Shown here: one piece after another, positions 1 through 6,260 of the stretch
How positions within the stretch are numbered: the stretch's first letter is position 1
Layout: every line of letters begins with the position of its first letter
Assembly: GCA_000715685.1 (NCBI GenBank)
Contig: KL569447.1
Span: 3,405-11,812, forward strand
DNA from: Streptomyces lilacinus
Lineage (GTDB): Bacteria; Actinomycetota; Actinomycetes; Streptomycetales; Streptomycetaceae
Reading direction: 5' to 3'
DNA: 8,408 nt
The notes under the pieces: model-generated
Databases searched by the model: none
Told to the model about the DNA's origin: nothing
Seen by the model: the letters and a program-made list of their open reading frames with translations, nothing else
Made by a program: the position numbers and the translations under genes

Positions 1-1196
1 CCCCGCTCCCACCCCTCCGCGTCCCGCCCCTTCAGCCGGTGCGAGGTCGTCTCGGGGAACAGCCGCCCCGCCGTCTCCCCCACCGCCACGTCCCGCGCCG
101 CCAGCACCGGCAGCACCTCCGGCCGCGCCTCGGCCGCCGCCACGTCCCGTACCGCCGCCGACAGGCGGTCCCCGATGCGCCCGGCGTACGCGATCAGGAA
201 CGACTCGCGGAAGTCCCGCGTCCGGCGCGAGCGCCCCCGCGCGTGGTGGTCGTCGGCGGCCCGCCGCATGGCCGTCGTGGCCTGCACGAGGAGCGAGGTG
301 TAGAGCAGCTCGACCAGCTCCAGGTCGGCGTCGAAGCCGACGACCGTGGAGAAGCCGTACTCGCTCGACCACACCGCCTGGCAGTGGTTGGCCGCGGCCA
401 CCGCGTCCAGCAGCAGCGCCTTCGCCGATTCGTACGGCCCGTCGATGCCGATCCGGCACGCGCCGGGCCCGTCGCAGGCCGCGCCCGTGCCGGCCGCGAG
501 CAGGGCCTCGTCGATGGAGTGGCGTGCCATGAGCTCCTGCGCCTTGGCGGACAGCGCCTCCGCCTCCTCCGGGAACTGCGTCGACTCCGCCTTGGCCAGC
601 AGCGCGCGGACGCGCGAGAGCATGCGCGGCTCCACGGCGGCAGCGGCACCGGAACCGGCACCGGCACCGGCCGCCCCGCGCGGCCGACCCGCGGTGCCCG
701 GCAGCGGCCCGACCGCGCCGATCCGCGGCAGCCCGTCGATCAGCCGCAGCGTGCCCAGGGCGCACGCGGCCGTCTCGAAGCGGCTCAGCCGCTCGCGGTG
801 CGCGAAGCCGTCGAGGAAGGTGTCGTCGGTCTCCCACCACGCCTCGGCGCCCAGCTCGTCCAGCTGCGCGGCCCAGCGGGCGCCGAGCGTGTCGGGCACG
901 TACCGCCGGGCCTCGGCGGCGACGACGTCGGCGGCGAAGCGCGCCTCGGCCGCGGGCAGCTCCCGCCGCACGAGCCGTACGACGTCGGCGGGCTGCCAGC
1001 CGTTCTCCCAGCAGCGCCGCAGCGCCGCCGAGGCGTGCCGCACCACGGCACCGCTGATGGCCGCCCAGCCGGCGGGGGCGGCGGCCAGGGCGGACGCGGC
1101 GGCGTAGACCGCGTCGTCGAGCGCGTCCCCGCGCACCGCCCGCAGCCCGCGCACGGCGCCCGCGACGGTTTCCAGGGGCGACTCGGTGCTCTGCAC
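1..1196 (-). CDS. DUF2786 domain protein, 3' end beyond the window
   Basis: An open frame on the minus strand runs from GTG at 1196 through the window edge without a stop, giving 398 complete codons plus part of the next. Third positions are almost all G or C, and the other frames here give Arg- or Ser-rich shadows. Residues about 191-230 (start MLSRVRALLAKAES, end QELMARHSID) match the DUF2786 helical domain as I know it. An alpha-helical N-terminal region (1-160) comes first, then a Gly/Ala linker (about 170-188), and after the domain a C-terminal region with a motif at about 329-345 (FRESFLIAYAGRIGDRL) typical of streptomycete members. There is no signal peptide or membrane segment, so it is probably cytoplasmic. 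The function of the family is unknown and I assign none. GTG 1196 is preferred because no in-frame ATG or GTG was found close upstream and a purine-rich GAAGGAAGAG lies 8-10 nt before it. It is divergent from the secreted-protein gene at 1434. The C-terminus is missing. Confidence 0.88.
   Translation of the reverse strand, partial: MQSTESPLETVAGAVRGLRAVRGDALDDAVYAAASALAAAPAGWAAISGAVVRHASAALRRCWENGWQPADVVRLVRRELPAAEARFAADVVAAEARRYVPDTLGARWAAQLDELGAEAWWETDDTFLDGFAHRERLSRFETAACALGTLRLIDGLPRIGAVGPLPGTAGRPRGAAGAGAGSGAAAAVEPRMLSRVRALLAKAESTQFPEEAEALSAKAQELMARHSIDEALLAAGTGAACDGPGACRIGIDGPYESAKALLLDAVAAANHCQAVWSSEYGFSTVVGFDADLELVELLYTSLLVQATTAMRRAADDHHARGRSRRTRDFRESFLIAYAGRIGDRLSAAVRDVAAAEARPEVLPVLAARDVAVGETAGRLFPETTSHRLKGRDAEGWER
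645..670. repeat. GGNACC hexamer repeat coding for a Gly/Ala linker
   Basis: Four tandem hexamers (ggcacc, ggaacc, ggcacc, ggcacc) plus gg lie inside the DUF2786 gene. Read on the coding strand they give an alternating Gly-Ala/Ser linker between the N-terminal region and the DUF2786 domain. Tracts of this kind vary in length by slippage in steps that keep the frame. Confidence 0.7.
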
Positions 1197-1288
1197 GGCG
1201 GGCTCTCTTCCTTCGGACGGGAGGGGGGACCTCCATTTTCCATGTCCCCGCGCGTCCCGTGAGAAGCCGCGATTGCGCAGGTCACGGG

Positions 1289-1302
1289 GTGGGACGTCCC
1301 AC
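1289..1302. promoter_or_regulatory. Perfect 14-bp palindrome, candidate operator
   Basis: GTGGGACGTCCCAC reads the same on both strands. It lies between the divergent DUF2786 gene (start 1196) and the secreted-protein gene (start 1434), 93 and 132 bp from the two starts. The symmetry and position fit an operator for a dimeric regulator, but I recognise no specific regulator. The rest of 1197-1433 holds no gene that I can support. Just before the second ribosome binding site there is a short direct repeat (acgcctca twice, 1399-1414). Confidence 0.4.
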
Positions 1303-1433
1303 ATGGTCGTCACTTCGGGGCGGCGGCTGGCGGCGGCCTCGCCCCCGGCGACACGGTGGTCACGGCATCACGACCGCGTCGGCCCCGGTCGACCTCAAAC
1401 GCCTCAACGCCTCAACGAGAGGACCCCTCCGCC

Positions 1434-1775
1434 ATGTTCACTCCCCGCCGTCTCCTCGTCGGCTCCGCCGGCCTCGCTCTCGCCGCCGGCGCCGTCCTCG
1501 GCTCCACGGGCACCGCCCAGGCGGCACCCGCCTCGAGCGACGCCCCCCGCGCCGCGGCCGCCGCCCAGGGCGGAACCGCGCCCGCCTGCATCGTGCGGGG
1601 TCGCAACGTCCCCGGCGACCCCTTCGCCAGCGCGACGAACGAATGCGGCAAGCCGATGCGCATAAAGATCATCATCAAGTGGGGCGACGACAGCGGCTGC
1701 AAGACGCTCGCCAACGGCCAGACGATGGTCCACTGGTTCGCCACCGGCCATTACCAGAAGACCGTGACCTGCTGA
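1434..1775 (+). CDS. Small secreted four-cysteine protein, tendamistat-like (alpha-amylase inhibitor family?)
   Basis: The product has 113 residues. Residues 1-30 are a Sec signal peptide: MFTPRR, a hydrophobic Leu/Ala core, and a likely AQA/APA cut after residue 30. An Ala-rich stretch (31-50) precedes a compact domain with Cys52, Cys71, Cys89 and Cys113, the last being the C-terminal residue. In tendamistat, as I remember it, the cysteines are at 11, 27, 45 and 73. The middle spacing (18) is identical, a Gly-Gln pair falls at the same distance after the third cysteine (GQ 95-96 here), and the last cysteine is at or next to the end. The strand IKIIIKW resembles the VKVVY strand. The Trp-Arg-Tyr triad that tendamistat uses to block amylase is absent between the first two cysteines. 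The fold is therefore probable and amylase inhibition doubtful. ATG 1434 is chosen over the GTG at 1356 because of AGAGGA at 1418-1423 and the signal peptide that starts there. Confidence 0.75.
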   Translation: MFTPRRLLVGSAGLALAAGAVLGSTGTAQAAPASSDAPRAAAAAQGGTAPACIVRGRNVPGDPFASATNECGKPMRIKIIIKWGDDSGCKTLANGQTMVHWFATGHYQKTVTC

Positions 1776-1811
1776 CGATCCCCACGACACCAGGAGACCA
1801 GGACCCTGCAG

Positions 1812-1913
1812 GTGAACATCCACAACGAGCAGAAGGGCTGGCAGCGCGTGTACGTGGACTTCCGCAAGTGCGTGATCTCGGCCGCGGAGCGAAACCGCAT
1901 CTGCAACCTCTGA
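1812..1913 (+). CDS. 33-codon open reading frame after the secreted-protein gene
   Basis: GTG 1812 to TGA 1911 encodes 33 residues, beginning VNIHNEQKGWQRVYV and ending with two cysteines (RKCV and RICNL). All but one of the codons end in G or C, which is as strong a coding signal as in neighbouring genes. AGGA at 1800-1803 lies 8 nt before the GTG and could serve as ribosome binding site. The frame is the same as that of the upstream gene, which stops at TGA 1773-1775, so this stretch is also what would be added by reading through that stop. The first codons after the TGA (CGA TCC CCA CGA) do not look coding, and the bias begins at about 1794. It could be a coupled small protein, a readthrough extension, or the surviving 3' end of a damaged gene. 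There is no signal peptide, and I do not recognise the sequence. A hairpin terminator follows 52 nt downstream. Confidence 0.5.
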   Translation: MNIHNEQKGWQRVYVDFRKCVISAAERNRICNL

Positions 1914-1965
1914 GCACCCCCTCACCGGCGGCGACTGACGCCGATCCCGCGTCGCACCACGCAAA

Positions 1966-2003
1966 GGGGCCCTCCCGGCGGACGTTTCCGCCGGAAGGGC
2001 CCC
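1966..2003 (+). terminator. Strong hairpin terminator after the secreted-protein gene
   Basis: Two 17-nt arms (1966-1982 and 1987-2003) pair with a single C-A mismatch around a 4-nt loop (cgtt). The arm starts ggggccct and ends in ggcgga. There is no T tract, as is usual for streptomycete terminators. It lies 52 nt after the 33-codon frame and well before the terpene synthase. It is very similar to the hairpin at 4754-4791. Confidence 0.8.
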
Positions 2004-2252
2004 TGGCTCGGCTGCCCTGACCGGAAACCAACCGTCAACGCGCCCTTCCCAGTGGGCAGCGGACTGCACAACGGTCAGCGTCCATCTCGCCCGACACTCC
2101 CCGTTCTGACCCGCAACGCCTTGTTGTCACCTGGGTTGGCCAATGACATCCTCAACTGGGCAGGCATATCAGTCTTTGGTCTGAGTTTCGGCCTGCCCGA
2201 GCGAGCGTGCGAATTTGGCCGATGTCCTGCACCACTCTGCGTGGAGGCGTGT
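2004..2252 (+). other. Leader region before the terpene synthase, no gene supported
   Basis: Together with the terminator before it, this fills the 339-nt gap 1914-2252. The part from about 2080 to 2240 is visibly poorer in G+C than the rest of the window. A frame is open through it from GTG 2052 into the terpene synthase, but its third positions lack the G/C bias and the translation does not look like a terpene cyclase N-terminus. I read it as promoter and 5' leader. TTGTTG at 2121-2126 and TGACAT at 2144-2149, 17 nt apart, are a weak candidate promoter. An 8-bp palindrome TTGGCCAA lies at 2136-2143. Confidence 0.45.
2243..2247 (+). promoter_or_regulatory. Ribosome binding site deciding the terpene synthase start
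   Basis: GGAGG lies 5 nt before GTG 2253. It favours this start over the GTG at 2052, which would add 67 residues without coding bias. Confidence 0.65.
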
Positions 2253-3380
2253 GTGGCTGCTCATACGTTCCAGTACGCCGGTGAACCGGTCCTCGAAATT
2301 CCGCCCCTGTACTGCCCGCTGCCGTCCGCCATCCATCCGCTGAGCGAGAAAATCGGCCACCAGGGCATCGAATGGATGACCGACCTGGGGTTGTGCGACG
2401 ACCGGGCGCAGCGTCACCGCATCATCGCCTGCCGCTCCGCCGACTGGTGCTGCCGCATCGCACCGGACGGCCGGGAAGCGGGTCTGCAGATCGCGACCGA
2501 CTGGACCAACCTCAGCTTCGCCTTCGACGACGCCCACCTCGACCGGGGCCCGTCCAGCCGCCGCCCGGGCCGGCTCCTCCCGGTCCTCATGGCGCTCGTC
2601 CACGTCATGGACCATCCGGAGGCCCGCTTCGGCGACGACCCCTACATCCAGGGATACCGGGACCTCTCCCGCAGGGTCAGGGAGGGTTTCCCCGCAGTGG
2701 CGGCACGGAACTGGGCGGACGCGACCGCCGAGTGGTGGTTCGCCGCCGCGGCCTTCGTCGGTTACCGGTCGGACGGCGCGGTGCCCGATCTTGCCGACTA
2801 CGCGATCGTCGGCCCTCGCGACCGCGCCGGACGGGCCGCGATGGCGCTCATCGAGCTGGCCGAGGGCACCTTCCTGCCCGGCGCCGAACGGGAGACTCCC
2901 GGAGTCCGTGCGGTCTCGCAGGCCGCTTACACGCTGGTCACCCTCGGAAACGACCTCTTCTCCTTCGGGCGCGAGGAATGGGAGGAGGCACTCGAATCCA
3001 ACTGGGTGCACATCTTCGCGCACCAGAAGAGGTGCTCCTACCAGGAGGCCGTCTCCCGGACCGTCGGCCTGCACGACCGGATCATGTGTCTCTTCCTCGA
3101 ACTGTGCGACACGCTCGAGTTCCGGGCCGACGAGCAGCGAAAACGCTATCTCGGGCAGCTCCGTCATCTCGTACGCGGAAACCTCGACTACAGCTGGACC
3201 GTGCCCCGTTACAACGACGAGGCCGCGGGCACGTCGACCATGACCGCCGAGTCCATCCCCTGGGCCCAGGAGCCGTCGGACGGCAGTCTCGCCCCGCCGC
3301 GCATTCCCACGATCGCCTGGTGGTGGGAGGAGCTCGCCGCGAGCCGTACGGCGGTCAGGAGGCCCGCATGCCGTACGTGA
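2253..3380 (+). CDS. Class I terpene synthase (sesquiterpene-type cyclase), product unknown
   Basis: The 375-residue product is a bacterial class I terpene cyclase, which ionises a prenyl diphosphate (probably farnesyl diphosphate) with Mg2+ and folds the cation into a cyclic product. Visible family marks are the N-terminal PLYCPLPSAIHP, the Asp-rich motif FAFDDAHLD (D92, D93, D97), an Arg-x-x-x-Gly effector segment (R189 to G193), the NSE triad NDLFSFGRE (N233, S237, E241) and the Arg-Tyr pair R319-Y320. The Asp motif is of DDxxxD form rather than the commoner DDxxD or DDxxE, and I cannot match it to a characterised enzyme. About 55 residues follow Arg-Tyr, longer than the usual tail; this tail includes PTIAWWWEEL. 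The N-terminal part has several cysteines (21, 48, 60, 66, 67). The last 13 nt overlap the P450 gene, so the two are co-transcribed and probably translationally coupled. The 2-methylisoborneol synthase motif is absent, and no methyltransferase lies nearby. Confidence 0.93.
   Translation: MAAHTFQYAGEPVLEIPPLYCPLPSAIHPLSEKIGHQGIEWMTDLGLCDDRAQRHRIIACRSADWCCRIAPDGREAGLQIATDWTNLSFAFDDAHLDRGPSSRRPGRLLPVLMALVHVMDHPEARFGDDPYIQGYRDLSRRVREGFPAVAARNWADATAEWWFAAAAFVGYRSDGAVPDLADYAIVGPRDRAGRAAMALIELAEGTFLPGAERETPGVRAVSQAAYTLVTLGNDLFSFGREEWEEALESNWVHIFAHQKRCSYQEAVSRTVGLHDRIMCLFLELCDTLEFRADEQRKRYLGQLRHLVRGNLDYSWTVPRYNDEAAGTSTMTAESIPWAQEPSDGSLAPPRIPTIAWWWEELAASRTAVRRPACRT
3357..3362 (+). promoter_or_regulatory. 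Ribosome binding site of the P450 gene, inside the terpene synthase
   Basis: AGGAGG lies 5 nt before ATG 3368 and within the last codons of the terpene synthase. It fixes the P450 start and the 13-nt gene overlap. Confidence 0.85.
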
Positions 3381-4717
3381 CGGGCACCGCGCCCGGAGCC
3401 CTGCCCCTCGTCGGACACGCCTGGTCGCTCACGCGTCACCCGCTGCGGTTCCTGGAGTCGCTGCCCGCGTACGGCGACCTCGTCGAGATCCGCCTCGGCC
3501 CCACCCCCGCCTACGTGCCCTGCCACCCGGAACTGCTGAGGCAGGTGCTGACCGACGACCGGACCTTCGACAAGGGCGGCCCGTTCTTCGACAGATTCCG
3601 GTCCGTGCTGGGCAACGGCCTGGCCAACTGCCCCCACGCCGAGCACCGCAGGCAGCGCCGGCTCATCCAGCCCGCCTTCCACCGCACCCGCCTCGAACGG
3701 TACGGCGACACCATCGAGCGGGAGATCGACGCCCTGACGGAGCCGTGGCGCCACGGTCAGGTCGTCGACGCGTTCCCCGTGCTCTACCGCTTCGCGTTGC
3801 GCACGGTCATGCGCAACCTCTTCTCGGCCCACATCGACCCGCCGACCGCCGACCGGCTGCAGCAGGCCTTCCAGACGGCGCTCGGCCAGGTCGTCCAGCG
3901 CATGTTCACGCCCCAGTTCGTGCAGCGGCTGCCCCTGCCCGTGAACCGCCGCTACGACCGGGCCCTCGCCTTCGTCCGCGCCACCGTGGAAGAGCTGATC
4001 ACCCGCTACCGGCGCGGCGGTGAGGACCACGGGGACCTCCTGTCCATGCTGATCGCCGCTCGGGAGGACACCGACGGCGAGGGCGGCGGTTCCGTGGGCT
4101 TCGACGACGGCGAGATCCAGGACCAGGTCATCGTCATGCTGCTGGCCGGATCGGAGAGCGTGGCCGCGGTCCTGTCCTGGGCCCTGTGCCTGGTCGCCCG
4201 CCATCCCGAGGTCGCCCGCCGGCTCCAGGAGGAGGCGGACGCGGTCCACGGCGGTCGCCCCAGCCGGTCCGCCGACCTGCCCCACCTGCCCTGTGCCGGC
4301 CGCGTGGTCACCGAGACGCTGCGCCTCTACCCGCCCGGCTGGCTGATCACCCGGGCCACCACGGCCGAGGCGAAACTGGCCGGACGGGTCCTGCCGGCCG
4401 GCACCACCGTCGTCTTCAGTCCCCCCGTCGTGCACCGTCGATCCGACACCCACCACGAGGCCGAGCGGTTCGACCCGGACCGGTGGCTGCCGGAGCGCTC
4501 CGGCGAGCTGCCCCGCGGATCCTTCGTCGCCTTCGGGAGCGGGGCGCGCAAATGCATCGGGGACACGTACGCGATGACCGAGGCCGTCCTGGCCCTGTCC
4601 ACCATCGCGGGCAGGTGGGACATCAGTTGCACACCCCGCACCGACGCCCGTCCCGCGCCCATGGCGGGCATCCTCTACCCCCGCCGGCTGCTCCTGCGGC
4701 TCACCGACCGCACGTGA
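3368..4717 (+). CDS. Cytochrome P450, probable tailoring enzyme of the terpene
   Basis: The 449-residue product is a complete soluble bacterial P450. It shows the N-terminal PGALPLVGH, a C-helix segment HRRQRRLIQPAF (93-104), the I-helix AGSES (260-264), ExxR as ETLR (316-319), the ERFDPDRW segment (366-373) and the heme loop FGSGARKCIG (389-398) with ligand Cys396. The I-helix has Ser264 where most P450s have the Thr that helps protonate the iron-bound oxygen. The C-helix wording resembles P450s that oxidise sesquiterpenes, such as pentalenene oxygenase and CYP170A1; that is a family impression, not an alignment. Overlap with the cyclase gene makes the cyclase product its likely substrate. 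No ferredoxin or ferredoxin reductase gene lies in the window, so redox partners must come from elsewhere. A shared terminator follows 36 nt after the stop. Confidence 0.95.
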   Translation: MPYVTGTAPGALPLVGHAWSLTRHPLRFLESLPAYGDLVEIRLGPTPAYVPCHPELLRQVLTDDRTFDKGGPFFDRFRSVLGNGLANCPHAEHRRQRRLIQPAFHRTRLERYGDTIEREIDALTEPWRHGQVVDAFPVLYRFALRTVMRNLFSAHIDPPTADRLQQAFQTALGQVVQRMFTPQFVQRLPLPVNRRYDRALAFVRATVEELITRYRRGGEDHGDLLSMLIAAREDTDGEGGGSVGFDDGEIQDQVIVMLLAGSESVAAVLSWALCLVARHPEVARRLQEEADAVHGGRPSRSADLPHLPCAGRVVTETLRLYPPGWLITRATTAEAKLAGRVLPAGTTVVFSPPVVHRRSDTHHEAERFDPDRWLPERSGELPRGSFVAFGSGARKCIGDTYAMTEAVLALSTIAGRWDISCTPRTDARPAPMAGILYPRRLLLRLTDRT

Positions 4718-4753
4718 CGCCCCGGCCCGCGGCGGTCACCGGGACCACGACGA

Positions 4754-4791
4754 GGGGCCCTGCCCGCGGATGTCTCCGCCGGCAGGGCCCC
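4754..4791. terminator. Bidirectional hairpin terminator between the P450 and L,D-transpeptidase genes
   Basis: Two 17-nt arms (4754-4770 and 4775-4791) pair with one C-C mismatch around a tgtc loop. It lies 36 nt after the P450 stop and 21 nt beyond the convergent L,D-transpeptidase stop, so it can serve both. It matches the hairpin at 1966-2003 at 33 of 38 positions by my count. Confidence 0.82.
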
Positions 4792-4812
4792 TTGCACCGT
4801 GTCAGGCGACTG

Positions 4813-6087
4813 TCACGCGCCCGTCGCGCTGCCCGCGACCCACGTCGCCCAGTCCATGTTCCAGCCGTTGAGGCCGTTGTCCGGGGCGATCGTCTTGTCG
4901 TTGGAGTTCTTCACCTCGACGACGTCGCCCAGCATCGAGTTGGTGTAGAACCACGCACCCGGGGTGTTCGGGTCGTCCGCGCCCTGCTTGTCCTGCAGGC
5001 CGACGCAGCCGTGGCTGGTGTTGGAGACGCCGAAGACGCCGTTGCCCCAGTAGTTGCCGTGGATGAACGTGCCCGACGTGGACAGGCGCATGGCGTGCGG
5101 CACGTCCTTGATGTCGTACTCGCCCTTGCCGTCGGCCTTGGAGAAGCCCACGGTGGAGCCGTCCATCCGGGTCTCCACGAACTTCTCGGAGATCACCATC
5201 TTGCCGTTGTACGTCGGGTTCTGCGCGCTGCCGGCCGAGATGGGGATGGTGCGCAGGACCTGGCCGTCGCGCGTGACGGTCATCTGGTGGGTCTTGGCGT
5301 CGACCGTGGAGACCTGGGCGCGGCCGATCTTGAAGCTGATCGTCTTCTTCTGGACACCCTTGATGCCCGGTGCGCCCTCGACGCCGTCGAGGTCCATCTT
5401 CAGGGTGACGTCGGAGCCGGCCTTCCAGTAGTCCTGGGGACGGAAGTCCAGGCGCTGCTCGCCGAACCAGTGGCCGACGACCTTCTGGCCGCTGCTGCTG
5501 GTGACCTCCAGGTGGGACTGGACGGCCTTGCGGTCCTTGATGGGCTTGTCGAAGGTGATCGACACCGGCATGCCCACGCCGACGGTGGAGCCGTCCTCCG
5601 GCGTGAAGGAGCCGACGAAGCTGTTCTCGGGGGAGACCGTGGAGAAGGAGGAGTTCTCGGTGGCCTTGCGGCCCTTCTCGTCCTTGGCCTCGGCGACGAC
5701 CTTGTACTTGGTCGAACGCTCGAGCGGCTTGTTCGGCTTCCAGGCCTTCTTGTCCGAAGATATTGAACCCTCGACGGGAGTGCCCTTCTCCGTCGTCATC
5801 TTGACGCTCGTGAGCTCACCGTCGCTGACGGTGACCTGGACGGCGTCGGTCGTGATGCCGGCGTTGGTGGTGCCGCCCTTCGGCGTGATCTTGACATGCG
5901 CCTTGGAGGCGTCCTTCGCGGCCGCGGCGTCGACCTGGCCCTGCGACGCCGCCTTGTCGTCACCGCCGCCCTTGGCGTCGTCGCCGTCGCCCCCGCACGC
6001 GGCCAGAGTCAGCACACCGCCGAGCACAGCGGCCGCGGCCACGAGGCCCTTGCGGCGCTTGCCGTACGTCATCACTAGCTTCTCCAT
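4813..6087 (-). CDS. L,D-transpeptidase, lipoprotein, with Ig-like and YkuD domains
   Basis: The 424-residue product is an exported peptidoglycan cross-linking enzyme. L,D-transpeptidases join meso- or LL-diaminopimelate residues of neighbouring stem peptides (3-3 links) and resist most penicillins. Residues 1-31 are a lipoprotein signal peptide with basic KRRK, a hydrophobic core and lipobox LAAC, giving lipidated Cys31. A Gly/Asp-rich linker follows. Two beta-rich Ig-like segments (about 65-160 and 160-255) precede the YkuD catalytic domain (about 257-394). The catalytic motif is SHGCVGL with His359 and nucleophile Cys361, and the upstream conserved His343 is in FIHGNYWG. The order matches the mycobacterial Ldt enzymes. 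A C-terminal tail rich in Trp and Asn (about 400-424) closes the protein. ATG 6087 has AGGAG 3 nt upstream. The ATG at 6072, preceded by GGAGAA, is an almost equally good start and does not change the lipobox. It is divergent from a sortase-substrate gene. Confidence 0.95.
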   Translation of the reverse strand: MEKLVMTYGKRRKGLVAAAAVLGGVLTLAACGGDGDDAKGGGDDKAASQGQVDAAAAKDASKAHVKITPKGGTTNAGITTDAVQVTVSDGELTSVKMTTEKGTPVEGSISSDKKAWKPNKPLERSTKYKVVAEAKDEKGRKATENSSFSTVSPENSFVGSFTPEDGSTVGVGMPVSITFDKPIKDRKAVQSHLEVTSSSGQKVVGHWFGEQRLDFRPQDYWKAGSDVTLKMDLDGVEGAPGIKGVQKKTISFKIGRAQVSTVDAKTHQMTVTRDGQVLRTIPISAGSAQNPTYNGKMVISEKFVETRMDGSTVGFSKADGKGEYDIKDVPHAMRLSTSGTFIHGNYWGNGVFGVSNTSHGCVGLQDKQGADDPNTPGAWFYTNSMLGDVVEVKNSNDKTIAPDNGLNGWNMDWATWVAGSATGA

Positions 6088-6163
6088 TGCTCCTGGACCC
6101 CGGAATCCCCCGAGCCGGTCGTGGGGCTCGTGGGGCTACACGTATCCCGGCTACTACTGGGAG

Positions 6164-6189
6164 AACGCCTGCCACGCCCCAGCCGTTCC
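6164..6189 (-). promoter_or_regulatory. Candidate ECF-type promoter of the L,D-transpeptidase gene
   Basis: On the minus strand GGAAC (6189-6185) is followed after 18 nt by GTT (6166-6164). This resembles promoters of ECF sigma factors (the SigE/SigR type of Streptomyces) and would give a leader of about 70 nt. Control of a wall cross-linking enzyme by an envelope-stress sigma factor would make sense, but the match is short and could be chance. Confidence 0.3.
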
Positions 6190-6260
6190 ACGGCTCGGCG
6201 ATTTGTGGGGAAGACCACGCCAGTAAAGCCCCTCGGGGGGTGGGAAACGCAACCGGGGTC

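Noticed and set aside
1223..1244. GGAGG/CCTCC hairpin before the DUF2786 start
   Set aside because: The stem is only 5 bp and lies about 30 nt upstream of the GTG; too weak to call as regulatory.
39..1262. 407-codon open frame on the plus strand
   Set aside because: It is antisense to the DUF2786 gene, Arg-rich and without domain features; the opposite strand has the proper codon bias and a recognisable domain.
785..1285. Minus-strand open frame of 166 codons starting MTCAIAASHG
   Set aside because: It is a shifted frame over the start of the DUF2786 gene, with an Arg/Pro/Ser-rich shadow composition.
1773..1775. TGA as a selenocysteine codon
   Set aside because: I see no selenocysteine insertion element, and the codons directly after the TGA do not look coding.
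2372..3367. N-terminal extension of the P450 frame by 332 codons
   Set aside because: The extension is a Pro/Arg-rich out-of-frame reading of the terpene synthase gene. The P450 starts at ATG 3368 behind AGGAGG.
4186..5766. 526-codon plus-strand open frame
   Set aside because: It crosses the P450 end, the terminator and the antisense of the L,D-transpeptidase; there is no domain and the composition is that of a shadow.
6119..6137. Direct repeat cgtggggct in the region before the L,D-transpeptidase gene
   Set aside because: Two short G-rich copies are expected by chance in such sequence, and no function can be argued.
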